From positions 5,208,001-5,272,000 of the forward strand of contig NZ_CP117866.1 in assembly GCF_028736035.1 (NCBI RefSeq): DNA of 64,000 bases, given 5' to 3'. Shown one piece after another: positions 16,635 to 25,856 of the stretch. Position numbers and translations under genes: made by a program. This DNA is from Streptomyces sp. T12 (lineage in GTDB: Bacteria > Actinomycetota > Actinomycetes > Streptomycetales > Streptomycetaceae). The notes beneath the pieces were generated by a model that did not search any database, was not told the origin of the DNA, and saw nothing but the letters and a program-made list of their open reading frames with translations. Within the stretch, counting starts at the first letter, position 1. Each line of letters opens with the position of its first letter.

Positions 16635-18146
16635 ATGCTGGACATCCCCTCACGAGTGCGTGTACATGTGGAGACACTGCTAGCGGCGCAGAATGACATG
16701 GGGGTTTGCGATGCTTTTGAGCAATACGCACCGGTCGGAAAGCCGGACGCCATGAACGCCCCTCACCCTCCGAAAGTGGCCGGAATCGATTCAACGGTTC
16801 CCTCGCCCGCACACACTGTCGCGCCCGCGCCCGCGGCCTCGGGCACCTCAGCGGTCCCCCCGCCCAACGCACCAGGGGCGCTGCTTCAGGACCGTCTCGC
16901 CGGCTGGGTCTCCGACCTCACGACACTCCACGAACTCACCGAGCGCCTGGCCCGTACGGACGCACTCGACGGAGCCCTCCAGGAACTGCTGCGCGCCGGA
17001 GCCGCCCTCGTGGGTGCCCGGCGCGGTCTCGTCGTACTGGAACCGGCCGACGGGCTCGGCCCGGACACGACGATCGGGCTGGGCCTCGCCCGCGCCGACC
17101 TCGGCCACATCGAGACCGTCCCGCGCAGTGCGATGTCCTACGGGAGGATCCTCGACGGACTGCCCGGCGGCGACCGTGAGATCGCCCAGCCGGACCTGCT
17201 CTCCGAAAACGGGCTCGACCCGCGCCACCGCGAGGTGGCCGCACGCCTCGGCTACGCCGCGAGCTACGCGCTGCCCCTGTCCACCGAGGCCGCCGGCCGC
17301 CTCGGCGCCGCCGTGTGGCTGTACGACGAGCCCGCCGAACCGGCCGAGCGCCAGCGCCACCTCGTCGGCCTGTACACCCGCTACGCCACCGAGCACCTGG
17401 CCCGGCTCCTCGAAGTCGAACGCACGCGCGCGTGCATGAAGACGATGGCCGAGGAACTGCTGCCCTCCCGCCTGCCCCGCATGGCCGGCGTCCAGCTCGC
17501 CGCACGGCACCGTACCGGCCCGCGCGGGGGCGGCGACTGGTACGACGCGCTGCCGCTGCCGGACGCCGCACTCGGCCTGGCGGTCGGCTCGGTGACCGGC
17601 TCCGGGCCCAGCGCGGTCGCCGCGATGGGACGGCTGAGGGCCAGCCTGCGGGCGTACGCCGTCATGGAGGGCGAGGACCCGGTCGCGGTCCTGTCCGATC
17701 TGGAACTGCTGCTCAGACTCACCGAGCCGGCCCGCTCCGCCACCGCCCTGTTCGCCTACTGCGAGCCCGCCCTGCGCAAGATCACGCTCGCCGGGGCCGG
17801 GCACACCCCGCCGCTGCTGATCGGCGAGCGGCGCACGGAGTTCGTGGAGACCTCCGTGTCCGCGCCGCTGGGCATGCTGGCCTGCTGGGAGGCGCCCAGC
17901 GTGGAGCTGACGGCGGAAGCCGGAGAGACGGTTCTGCTCTACACCGACGGACTGCTGCACCGCACCGGCGACTCCACCGACCGCGCCTTCGCCCGGCTGC
18001 ACGCGGCGGCGGCCTGCGTACCCCGGGCGATCCGGCACGACCCGGACGCCATCGTCGACCACGTGCTGCGCACCGTGCTGCCGGACGGGCTCGACCGGGC
18101 GGACAGCGAGGAGGACGTCGTGCTGCTGGCGGCTCGCATCGAGTAG
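16635..18146 (+). CDS. GAF-SpoIIE (PP2C-like) phosphatase, part-degenerate
   Basis: A 503-residue cytoplasmic protein: variable Pro/Ala leader (1-75), GAF-type sensor (about 95-265), and a SpoIIE/PP2C phosphatase domain (about 280-500). GGGDWYDALPL (near 296) and YTDGLL (near 436) are present, and the end EEDVVLLAARI fits the last metal motif. The normally invariant GDVxGHG motif reads VGSVTGSG (near 314), so a metal-binding Asp is missing. It may be weakly active or a binding-only homologue. These proteins usually dephosphorylate STAS anti-anti-sigma factors. ATG 16635 is the start nearest the conserved part; later in-frame ATGs are possible. Confidence 0.8.
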   Translation: MLDIPSRVRVHVETLLAAQNDMGVCDAFEQYAPVGKPDAMNAPHPPKVAGIDSTVPSPAHTVAPAPAASGTSAVPPPNAPGALLQDRLAGWVSDLTTLHELTERLARTDALDGALQELLRAGAALVGARRGLVVLEPADGLGPDTTIGLGLARADLGHIETVPRSAMSYGRILDGLPGGDREIAQPDLLSENGLDPRHREVAARLGYAASYALPLSTEAAGRLGAAVWLYDEPAEPAERQRHLVGLYTRYATEHLARLLEVERTRACMKTMAEELLPSRLPRMAGVQLAARHRTGPRGGGDWYDALPLPDAALGLAVGSVTGSGPSAVAAMGRLRASLRAYAVMEGEDPVAVLSDLELLLRLTEPARSATALFAYCEPALRKITLAGAGHTPPLLIGERRTEFVETSVSAPLGMLACWEAPSVELTAEAGETVLLYTDGLLHRTGDSTDRAFARLHAAAACVPRAIRHDPDAIVDHVLRTVLPDGLDRADSEEDVVLLAARIE

Positions 18147-18290
18147 CGGCGCGCTGACCTTCGGTCACTCCCCATAACAGGCACGTGGTCTGCGCCATAG
18201 CAGCGGCGGGCAAGCGGTCTTTCGCCCTGGGCGCGCCTCTCCACGACCGTACGATGGACGGGGTCCAGTGCCGTATCGAGGAGGAAGACC

Positions 18291-19751
18291 GTGGCCGACG
18301 AGCTCACCCCGGAGACCCCGGAGACTGAGTCTGAGGAGCCGATCAAGCAGCGCAAGAACGGCCTGTACCCGGGCGTGTCCGACGAGCTGGCCGAGAGCAT
18401 GAAGTCCGGCTGGGCCGACACGGAGCTGCACGACCTGGAGCCGATTCCCCAGGCCGCCGAGACCGCCGCGCGGCGCTCCGCGTTGTCGGCGCGCTTCCCG
18501 GGTGAGCGTCTGGTGATCCCCGCGGGCAACCTGAAGACCCGCTCGAACGACACCGAGTACGCCTTCCGGGCGTCGGTCGAGTACGCGTATCTCACCGGCA
18601 ACCAGACCGAGGACGGCGTGCTCGTCATGGAGCCCGTCACCGACGGCCACCAGGCGACGATCTACCTCCTGCCACGCTCCGACCGCGAGAACGGCGAGTT
18701 CTGGCTGTCCGGCCAGGGCGAGCTGTGGGTCGGCCGCCGGCACTCGCTCACCGAGGCGGAGAAGCTGTACGGCATCCCGGCCTCCGACGTGCGCGAGCTC
18801 GCGGACCAGCTCCGCGAGGCGACGGGTCCCGTGCGTGTCGTGCGTGGCTTCGACGCCGGCATCGAGGCCGCGCTGACCGACAAGGTCACCGCCGAGCGGG
18901 ACGAGGAACTGCGGGTCTTCCTGTCCGAGGCGCGGCTGGTCAAGGACGCGTTCGAGATCGGCGAGCTGCAGAAGGCCGTCGACTCGACCGTGCGCGGCTT
19001 CGAGGACGTGGTGAAGGTCCTCGACAAGGCCGAGGCGACCAGCGAGCGCTACATCGAGGGCACGTTCTTCCTCCGCGCGCGCGTGGAGGGCAACGACGTC
19101 GGCTACGGCTCCATCTGCGCGGCCGGTCCGCACGCCTGCACGCTGCACTGGGTGCGCAACGACGGGGCCGTGCGGTCGGGTGATCTGCTGCTGCTCGACG
19201 CGGGCGTCGAGACGCACACGTACTACACCGCCGACGTCACGCGGACGCTGCCGATCAACGGCCGTTACAGCGAGATCCAGAAGAAGATCTACGACGCCGT
19301 GTACGAGGCCCAGGAGGCCGGCATCGAGGCTGTGCAGCCGGGTGCGAAGTACCGGGACTTCCATGACGCGGCCCAGCGTGTGCTGACCGAGCGGCTCGTC
19401 GAGTGGGGGCTCGTCGAAGGGCCGGTGGAGCGGGTGCTGGAGCTGGGGCTTCAGCGGCGGTGGACGCTGCACGGGACGGGGCACATGCTCGGCATGGACG
19501 TCCATGACTGCGCTGCGGCGCGGACGGAGACGTACGTGGAGGGTGTGCTGGAGCCGGGGATGGTGCTGACCGTCGAGCCCGGGCTGTACTTCCAGGCCGA
19601 TGACCTGACCGTGCCGGAGGAGTACCGGGGGATCGGGGTGCGGATCGAGGACGACATTCTGGTGACGGAGGACGGGAACCGGAATCTGAGTGCTGGGCTG
19701 CCTCGGCGGTCGGACGAGGTCGAGTCCTGGATGGCCTCTTTGAAGGGCTGA
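18291..19751 (+). CDS. pepP: Xaa-Pro aminopeptidase (aminopeptidase P, M24B)
   Basis: A 486-residue metallopeptidase that removes the N-terminal residue before proline. An N-terminal creatinase-like domain (about 40-200) precedes the pita-bread catalytic domain (about 225-480). Metal ligands are visible: Asp in LLLDAGVET, Asp in YTADVTR, His in GTGHMLGMDVHD, Glu in TVEPGLYF and Glu in RIEDDI. The GTG start at 18291 follows GAGGAAG at good spacing. The leader to residue 35 is acidic and specific to actinobacteria. Monocistronic by position. Confidence 0.92.
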   Translation: MADELTPETPETESEEPIKQRKNGLYPGVSDELAESMKSGWADTELHDLEPIPQAAETAARRSALSARFPGERLVIPAGNLKTRSNDTEYAFRASVEYAYLTGNQTEDGVLVMEPVTDGHQATIYLLPRSDRENGEFWLSGQGELWVGRRHSLTEAEKLYGIPASDVRELADQLREATGPVRVVRGFDAGIEAALTDKVTAERDEELRVFLSEARLVKDAFEIGELQKAVDSTVRGFEDVVKVLDKAEATSERYIEGTFFLRARVEGNDVGYGSICAAGPHACTLHWVRNDGAVRSGDLLLLDAGVETHTYYTADVTRTLPINGRYSEIQKKIYDAVYEAQEAGIEAVQPGAKYRDFHDAAQRVLTERLVEWGLVEGPVERVLELGLQRRWTLHGTGHMLGMDVHDCAAARTETYVEGVLEPGMVLTVEPGLYFQADDLTVPEEYRGIGVRIEDDILVTEDGNRNLSAGLPRRSDEVESWMASLKG

Positions 19752-19798
19752 CGTCGGATTGATGGTCGGGTACCGAAGGGGTGTCCGGCCGTCGTCGC

Positions 19799-19876
19799 GG
19801 TCTGCGGGTTGTGGGGGCTTGTCGCGCCCACGCGGCGGAGCCGCATATCGATACAGTCCCGCGCCCCTAGGGGGGG
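19799..19876. repeat. Dispersed Streptomyces intergenic palindromic repeat
   Basis: The segment contains GCGGCGGAGCCGC, the bridge CATATCGATACAG and the end CCCGCGCCCCTAGGGG. I recognise this arrangement from many intergenic regions of Streptomyces genomes. It can form stem-loops and lies between pepP and the MocR gene, where it may end transcription. Recognition is from memory, not a search. Confidence 0.6.
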
Positions 19877-19881
19877 TTGGG

Positions 19882-21228
19882 GTGGACCTGCATCTGGAAC
19901 TGGCCGCCGTCGATGGGCGTCGGGCCGGACTCGAGCGGGCGCTTCGGGATGCCGTGCGGGACGGACGGCTTACTCCCGGGGAGCGGTTGCCTGCTACCCG
20001 GCGGCTCGCCTCCGAGCTCGGGATGTCGCGGAACACTGTGAAGGCGGCCTACGACCAGCTTGTCGCCGAGGGGTATCTCACCGCCCGGCAGGGGGCCGGT
20101 ACGCAAGTCGCCTCGTTGCCTCCCGCCGACGCCGCACCGCCGGAGGCCGCCGCACGCGCGCGTGAGGCGCGTTTTGATCTGCGGCCGGGGAGTCCGGATG
20201 TGGGGGCGTTTCCGGCGGCTGCCTGGTTGCGGGCGTTGCGCAGGGCCATCGCTACGGCGCCCTCGCCGGCGTATGACTATGGCGATCCGCGTGGGCGTAT
20301 CGAGTTGCGCAACGCGCTGTCGGGGTATCTGGGGCGGGCGCGCGGGGTGATCGCGCCGCCGGAGCGGATCGTGATCACCTCCGGGTATGTGCAGGGGCTG
20401 GCGCTCCTCACGCGCGTGCTGGAGGGCGGCGCCGTCGCCATGGAGGATCCCGGGTTGCCGTTCCATCGGGAGGTGGTGCGGCGCAACGGGGGCGCCGTCG
20501 TGCCCGTGCGGGTCGATGAACGGGGTGCGTGTGCCGAGGAGTTGGGGGACTGCGCGGCCGTTGTCGTCACGCCCGCGCATCAGTACCCGACCGGTGTGAC
20601 CCTGCATCCGGAGCGGCGGCGGGCGATCGGCGACTGGGCACGCGCGCGTGAGGGGCTGATCGTCGAGGACGACTACGACGGGGAGTTCCGTTACGACCGC
20701 CAGCCCGTCGGCGCGCTGCAGGGGATGGCGCCGGGACAGGTGGTGTATCTGGGGACCGCCTCGAAGACCCTCGGGCCCGCGCTGCGGCTCGGCTGGATGG
20801 TGCTGCCGCCGCACCTGGTCGACGCCGTCGCCGACACCAAGCTGCACAGTGACCATCACACCGAGTCCATCGGCCAGTTGGCGCTCGCCGAGCTGATCGA
20901 CAGCCACGCCTACGACCGGCATGTGCGGGCCTGCCGGCTGCGGTACCGGCGGCGCCGGGATCAGCTCCTGGAGCGGCTGGGGGCGCGCCGGAATGTGCGC
21001 GGGATCGCGGCCGGGCTGCATGCGCTGGTGGAGGTCGACGACGAGGCGGCGGTGCTGGCACGGGCGGAGGCCGAGGGGCTCACGGTGGGGCATCTGGGGG
21101 AGCACTGGCATGCACCGGGCGGCGGCGAGAAGCGGCCGCAGGGGCTCGTCGTGGGGTACGGGACGCCTCGGGAGCGGGTGTATCCGGAAGCGCTGGAGGT
21201 GTTGGTGAAGGTGCTGGAAGGGGCCTGA
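19882..21228 (+). CDS. MocR-type GntR/aminotransferase transcription regulator
   Basis: A 448-residue fusion. The N-terminal winged helix-turn-helix (about 10-75; LPATRRLASELGMSRNTVKAAYDQL) is GntR-type. The rest (about 100-440) is a fold-type I aminotransferase domain with the PLP lysine in GTASKTLGPALRLGW, the DDYDGEFRYD aspartate motif and YGDPRG. MocR proteins such as PdxR and GabR sense PLP or amines and control vitamin B6 or amine genes. None of those genes is adjacent; the downstream MFS exporter, 68 bases away, is a plausible target. GTG 19882 is the first start that gives the family N-terminus. Confidence 0.88.
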   Translation: MDLHLELAAVDGRRAGLERALRDAVRDGRLTPGERLPATRRLASELGMSRNTVKAAYDQLVAEGYLTARQGAGTQVASLPPADAAPPEAAARAREARFDLRPGSPDVGAFPAAAWLRALRRAIATAPSPAYDYGDPRGRIELRNALSGYLGRARGVIAPPERIVITSGYVQGLALLTRVLEGGAVAMEDPGLPFHREVVRRNGGAVVPVRVDERGACAEELGDCAAVVVTPAHQYPTGVTLHPERRRAIGDWARAREGLIVEDDYDGEFRYDRQPVGALQGMAPGQVVYLGTASKTLGPALRLGWMVLPPHLVDAVADTKLHSDHHTESIGQLALAELIDSHAYDRHVRACRLRYRRRRDQLLERLGARRNVRGIAAGLHALVEVDDEAAVLARAEAEGLTVGHLGEHWHAPGGGEKRPQGLVVGYGTPRERVYPEALEVLVKVLEGA

Positions 21229-21296
21229 ATTGGGCCACTGAGATGCCTGGGTATTGGGCCTGTCGAGAGGTCCACGGCGTCCTTAACGTCATTGGC

Positions 21297-22526
21297 ATGA
21301 CAACCCGCCTCCTCCCGCCCGCCGGTCCGCAACGCGTCCTCGCCCTGGCCCAGTTGAGCAACTCGGTCGGAGACGGCGCCTACTACACGACGTCGGCCCT
21401 CTACTTCACCCAGGTCGTCGGCCTCGCCCCCGCGCGCGTGGGGCTCGGGCTGACGGTCGGCTGGGCGGTCGGCTCGCTGGTCGGGGTTCCGCTGGGGCGG
21501 CTCGCCGATCGGCGCGGGCCGCGCGGTACGGCGGTGCTGCTGGCCCTCGTGACGGGGCTCGCGGTGGCGTCCTTCACGGTCGTGCACGGGTTCGTGCCGT
21601 TCGTGCTGGCCGCGTGCGCGTACGCCGCCGCGCAGTCCGGGCTCGCGGCGGCCCGGCAGGCGTTGCTGGCGGGGCTGGTGTCCGCCGGGGACCGGACGGG
21701 GTTGCTGGCGCATCTGCAGTCGACGCTCAATGCCGGCCTGGCGGTGGGTGCGGGGCTCGGCGGGCTCGCGCTGCATGCCGGGACGCGGACGGCGTATCTG
21801 GCGGTGTTCGCGCTGGACGCGATGAGCTTCCTGGTGTGCGCGGGGTTGCTGCTCCGGCTGCCCTCCGTGACGCCTGTGCCGAGTCGGCGGCGGGACGGGC
21901 TCGGCGTGCTGCGGGACCGCCCGTATGCGTTGGTCGCGCTCCTCAACACCGTGCTGCTGCTCCGGCTGCCGCTGCTCAGCCTCGTGCTCCCGCTGTGGAT
22001 CACCCGTAGGACCGAGGCGCCGGCCTGGCTGGTCTCCGCGCTGTTCGTGCTCAACACCGGCGCGGTGATGCTCTTCCAGGTCAGGGCGGCGCGCGGCGTC
22101 ACGGGCCTCGTCACCGCCACGCGCGCGGTGCGTGTCGCGGGCTGGGTGATGCTCGCCGCGTGCGTGGTGTTCGCGCTGTCGGCGGGCGCCTCGCTGTGGG
22201 TGGCCGTCGGTTTCCTGGTGGTGGGCGCGGTGCTTCAAGTGGTCGCCGAGATGGGGCAGTCGGCGGGTTCCTGGCAGCTGTCGTTCGACCTGGCCCCGGA
22301 GGGCCGCGTCGGCGAGTACCAGGGCCTGTTCGGGACCGGTGTCACGATCGCCCGCACCCTCGGCCCGCTTCTCCTGACGAGCCTGCTGGTGGAGTGGGGG
22401 ACGCCGGGCTGGCTGCTGCTGGGCGGGGCGATGCTGGCGGCGTCGTACGCGATGGGACCGGCGGCCAGGTGGGCCGCCGGTCGTCGGGCGCAGGAACAGG
22501 TCAGGCAGCCCGTGCTCGTGCCGTGA
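21297..22526 (+). CDS. MFS transporter
   Basis: A 409-residue integral membrane protein with twelve predicted helices. The motif A loop between helices 2 and 3 is visible (GVPLGRLADRRGPRG), and the first helix begins LALAQLSNSVGDGAYYTTSAL. These are features of the MDR-type, proton-driven exporter branch. Substrate is unknown. Codon use is ordinary for the region. Its last 26 bases overlap the 3' end of the convergent CitG-like gene. It follows the MocR gene and may be co-transcribed with it. Confidence 0.85.
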   Translation: MTTRLLPPAGPQRVLALAQLSNSVGDGAYYTTSALYFTQVVGLAPARVGLGLTVGWAVGSLVGVPLGRLADRRGPRGTAVLLALVTGLAVASFTVVHGFVPFVLAACAYAAAQSGLAAARQALLAGLVSAGDRTGLLAHLQSTLNAGLAVGAGLGGLALHAGTRTAYLAVFALDAMSFLVCAGLLLRLPSVTPVPSRRRDGLGVLRDRPYALVALLNTVLLLRLPLLSLVLPLWITRRTEAPAWLVSALFVLNTGAVMLFQVRAARGVTGLVTATRAVRVAGWVMLAACVVFALSAGASLWVAVGFLVVGAVLQVVAEMGQSAGSWQLSFDLAPEGRVGEYQGLFGTGVTIARTLGPLLLTSLLVEWGTPGWLLLGGAMLAASYAMGPAARWAAGRRAQEQVRQPVLVP

Positions 22527-23334
22527 CGGGCAGCGAGTCCAGGAACAGCGCCCCCGCGAGCAGCCCCGCACTCCCCCGTGGGCTCCACACGCGCGTGTGC
22601 AGGTCGGCATCGAGGGCGACGAGGGCCGCCGCGCCGGCCTCGGTGGCCGTACCGCCCGCTTCCAGGACCGCGCGGGCGCCCGCCTGGACCTGCCGTAGGC
22701 CGATGGGGCCCGCGGTGTAGAGGAGTTCGGTGTCCTGGAGGGTGGACATCACGGTGAGCAGGGCGTCCAGGCGGGCCTGCTCCTCCGTGGCGCCGGCCGA
22801 GCGGGCGGCGGTGAGCGCGTCCAGCGCCCGACGTACGTGCGGAAATCCGGCCCGGGCCTCGCCCCGTGCCCCGGCGGCGCCGTACTTCGCGGACACGGAA
22901 GAGCCCCGGGAGGGCCTGCGTGGGGCGCGTTTGTCGGTGTGCGCGGCGATCCGCTTGGCGGTGGCGGCGACGTCCCGCGCCCCGGCCCGGGGGTCGAGCG
23001 CGGCCGCGGCGACCAGCAGGCCGAGCGCCCACAGCGCGCCCCGGTGCCCGCCGCCCGCGAGGTGCACCGAGTGCTCGGCGCACCTGCCGATCGCGCCCAG
23101 TTCGCTGCGGAGCCCCGGCGTCGGCTCACCCGTGCGCCGGGCTGCGGCCGCCATCGCCGCGAGGCCCGGCGCGAGCGCCTTGGCCGACCAGTGCAGCATG
23201 CAGTGGTCCCGGCGGGTGACGCGGGCGCCGAGGTCGCGCGGGTCGGGCAGGCCCGGCTTGGGAGCCAGGGCCAGCTGCCCGGTCAGCGCGGTCACGGCGG
23301 CCTGCGCGAGCGCCTCGTCCTCGCGGCTGCTCAT
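22501..23334 (-). CDS. Triphosphoribosyl-dephospho-CoA synthase family (CitG/MdcB-like)
   Basis: A 277-residue all-helical protein. The family signature is recognisable: PKPGLPDPRDLGARVTRRDH corresponds to the CitG KPGLVD-x-GAH-x-D motif, GGGHRGALWALGLLVAAAA to THKGALFALGLL, and the middle TLQDTELLYTAGPIGL to the TxxDTNxLHRGG region. CitG/MdcB make the prosthetic-group precursor of citrate lyase or malonate decarboxylase. No mdc or cit genes are nearby and several motif residues deviate, so activity is uncertain. It ends 12 bases from the dioxygenase reading frame on the same strand, which suggests an operon with that gene upstream. Confidence 0.7.
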   Translation of the reverse strand: MSSREDEALAQAAVTALTGQLALAPKPGLPDPRDLGARVTRRDHCMLHWSAKALAPGLAAMAAAARRTGEPTPGLRSELGAIGRCAEHSVHLAGGGHRGALWALGLLVAAAALDPRAGARDVAATAKRIAAHTDKRAPRRPSRGSSVSAKYGAAGARGEARAGFPHVRRALDALTAARSAGATEEQARLDALLTVMSTLQDTELLYTAGPIGLRQVQAGARAVLEAGGTATEAGAAALVALDADLHTRVWSPRGSAGLLAGALFLDSLPVTARARAA

Positions 23335-23345
23335 GGCCGTGCCCC

Positions 23346-24296
23346 CTAGGAGGAGGCCGAGGCCGACGGGGCGTCGCTGGGCGGGGTGCCCGTGGGCGCG
23401 TCGCTCGGCGGCGTACCGCCCTCGCCGCCACCGCCACCGCCGCCGCTGCCCGCGCCGGTGTTCTCGGCGTCCGGGTCGATGCCGATGGTCAGGAAGCCCT
23501 TGTAGCCCTTGGAGGGGTCCTTCTTGTGCACGGCCTTGAGGGTGAGCAGGCCGCTGGAGGCGCCGCCGCCGTCGTAGACCATGTCGTTGTCGAGGGTGGT
23601 GTAGCTGCCGGAGTGCTTCGAGTAGGGCTCCAGCGTGAAGATCTCCTCGGCGATGTCGTCGGCGAAGAACAGCTGGCCGGTGTAGTTGACCTTGCCGCCC
23701 TCGTAGGTGCCGTCCTCCTTCTGGCCGCCGGTGTGCACCTTGAGGTGGATGTGGCAGGTGCGCGGGGTGTACCAGCCCGGGAAGATCGTCTCGAACTTGA
23801 CGACCCCGTTTGCGTTGGCGACCTGGTAGCCGCGCAGATAGGTGTTGTCGTCGGCGGTCGAGCCGTCCTCGCTCTCGGCGGGCGCGGAGCCGCCGGGGTT
23901 GGCCGTGGTGTAGCCGGAGTAGTAACCCCAGGCGTCGCAGTGCCAGATCTCCACGGCCGCGCCGGAGACCGGGGTGCAGTTGTCGGTGGCATCGACGACG
24001 GTGAGGCGCAGCGTCAGCGGGACGCCGCTCTTGCCCTCGGTGATGTCCTTTCTGACCAGGGCGTTGTCGAGGTAGTAGGGGCCTTCGGTGACGCTCGACA
24101 TCAGCGTCATGCAGCTGCCTGCGCTCTCCGAGGCGGTAGTGGTGGCCGTCGCCGCGGCGTCCGTCGCGGTGGTGCCGGCGTCGGCGAAGGCCGCCTGATA
24201 GCCGGCGACGGCGAGCCCGCCCGCCGCGACCGTTCCTCCGGTCACCGCGATCGCGCGGCGCCGGGTGATCGACTTGTCCTTGTGGTTTCCCGTCAT
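23346..24296 (-). CDS. Tat-exported intradiol ring-cleavage dioxygenase-like protein
   Basis: A 316-residue secreted protein. A Tat signal (SITRRRAIAVTGG then a hydrophobic stretch) ends near AFADAG. The dioxygenase domain (about 60-265) has the non-haem iron ligands: Tyr in WGYYSGY, Tyr and two His in GWYTPRTCHIHLKV. EGPYYLDN near the start is typical of the family. The C-terminus is a low-complexity Gly/Ser/Pro/Thr tail. Intracellular relatives open catechol rings; exported actinobacterial ones are thought to attack lignin-derived or plant phenolics. Divergent from the phospholipase D-like gene. Confidence 0.88.
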   Translation of the reverse strand: MTGNHKDKSITRRRAIAVTGGTVAAGGLAVAGYQAAFADAGTTATDAAATATTTASESAGSCMTLMSSVTEGPYYLDNALVRKDITEGKSGVPLTLRLTVVDATDNCTPVSGAAVEIWHCDAWGYYSGYTTANPGGSAPAESEDGSTADDNTYLRGYQVANANGVVKFETIFPGWYTPRTCHIHLKVHTGGQKEDGTYEGGKVNYTGQLFFADDIAEEIFTLEPYSKHSGSYTTLDNDMVYDGGGASSGLLTLKAVHKKDPSKGYKGFLTIGIDPDAENTGAGSGGGGGGGEGGTPPSDAPTGTPPSDAPSASASS

Positions 24297-24533
24297 GTCC
24301 GGGAAATTAGGGGCGCCGTCCGTCAGGAGCTTGAGGTGGCGCTGTGCGGGGGCTGTGAGTCCTGAGGAAGCTGAAGTTCGCAGCGCTCATCGGCCGTTGG
24401 TGGGTTGGTCACCTGGTCACCCGTAGAGCTCAGCGATTACCCCGAATGCGTATCTTCCGGTGGGTTTGTCGCCTCCCCGGGCAAAGAGAACTGGTCACTT
24501 CCGCGATCTTCCCTGCCCAGGAGAGCGAAGACG

Positions 24534-25835
24534 ATGACCCGTTCGTCTGCACGCCGGAGCCCGGCGCGGTTGCTCCGTTCGGTGCTGCCCGCCGTCGCCA
24601 CCGTCCTGTCTGTGGTGGCCACGCTCCTCCTCGGCGGTGCGACACCGGCCGCCGCGCTGACGAAGCCGGTCGTCAACGGGCCCGTGTTCAACAACCCGCT
24701 GGGCACGGCGGCGCAGCGCAAGGCGATCTTCACCCAGCTCGTCCGGCTGATCGACGCGACTCCCGCCGGGGCGCAGATCCGCGGCTCGATGCACGAGTTC
24801 GTCGACCAGGAGGTCGCGAACGCCCTGATCGCCGCCCATGGGCGCGGCGTCGACGTCAGGCTCATCCTCGACGACTCGACCTATGTGGGCCCTGACGGCG
24901 CCGAGTTCGCCAACCCGGCCTACCGGTCCCTCAGGGCCGTACTCGGAACCAGCACCGCCGCCCGCTCCTGGGTCGTCGTCTGCGACGACAGGTTCGAGGA
25001 CGCCGACGGGGTGGACGACGTCCAGCGCGGCTGCCTGGCCGTGGCGCCGCCCCAACCGGCCTACAACCACAACAAGTTCTTCCTCTTCTCGAGGATCGGG
25101 CCCTTCGACGACGGCACCAGCTACTCGAGGGTCGTCTTCCAGACCTCCTCGAACCTCTCCGACTGGTACAAGGTGGAGTCCTTCAACGACGCCGTCACCT
25201 TCACGGACAGCACGGTCTACAACGCCTACGCCTCGTACCACGAGCAGCTCCGCCAGGGGCGCACCCTCGCACGCGGCAACAACAACGCCTACTTCTCCAC
25301 GCCGACCGGCTCGACCTACCGCGGCTACTTCTTCCCACGGGGTGACGCCTCGTACAACAACCCGGCCACGGACACCGTCGTCAACGTGCTGAACGAGGTC
25401 AGCTGCGCCTACACCGGAGCGGACGGGCTGCGGCACCAGACCGACATCCGCATCGTGATGCACAGCTTCTTCGGCTCCCGCCGCCAGGTCGCCGACAAAC
25501 TGGCGCAGCTGCGCGGCCGTGGCTGCTGGATCGACGTCGTGTACGCCGACAGCGACTCAGCGATCACCAGCCGGCTGAACGCCGCCGGCATCCAGCACCG
25601 CGGATGCCGCATCCCCAACGGCCCCGGAATCGACGTCCGCCCGCACAACAAGCAGATCCTGCTCGACGGCGACTACAACGGCGACATCACCCCGCGCGTC
25701 TACACGGGCAGCGCCAATTTGACGGGGTCGTCACTGCGCTCGGCGGACGAGGCGATCGTGCGGATCAGCAGCGCGTCCCATCACGCGAGGTACCTGAGCG
25801 AGTTCTACAGGATCCGCTCTGCTTGCGGCGGTTGA
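24534..25835 (+). CDS. Secreted phospholipase D-like protein
   Basis: A 433-residue exported protein with a long signal peptide (MTRSSARRSPARLLRS then hydrophobic to PAAALTKP). Two HKD-type half-sites are visible: HNKFFLFSR and HNKQILLDGDYNG, each followed by a Ser/Asn-rich strand (TSSNLSDW; TGSANLTGSS). The Asp of the classical HxKx4D is shifted or replaced in the first site. Members of this superfamily cleave phosphodiesters such as phospholipids or nucleic acids through a covalent His intermediate. ATG 24534 is supported by the signal peptide. Convergent with the HATPase gene, 21 bases apart. Confidence 0.82.
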   Translation: MTRSSARRSPARLLRSVLPAVATVLSVVATLLLGGATPAAALTKPVVNGPVFNNPLGTAAQRKAIFTQLVRLIDATPAGAQIRGSMHEFVDQEVANALIAAHGRGVDVRLILDDSTYVGPDGAEFANPAYRSLRAVLGTSTAARSWVVVCDDRFEDADGVDDVQRGCLAVAPPQPAYNHNKFFLFSRIGPFDDGTSYSRVVFQTSSNLSDWYKVESFNDAVTFTDSTVYNAYASYHEQLRQGRTLARGNNNAYFSTPTGSTYRGYFFPRGDASYNNPATDTVVNVLNEVSCAYTGADGLRHQTDIRIVMHSFFGSRRQVADKLAQLRGRGCWIDVVYADSDSAITSRLNAAGIQHRGCRIPNGPGIDVRPHNKQILLDGDYNGDITPRVYTGSANLTGSSLRSADEAIVRISSASHHARYLSEFYRIRSACGG

Positions 25836-25856
25836 CGCCCGCACACGCGACGCGCG

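Noticed and set aside
18165..20036. A 623-residue open frame on the minus strand
   Set aside because: Antisense to pepP and the MocR gene; composition is typical of a shadow frame.
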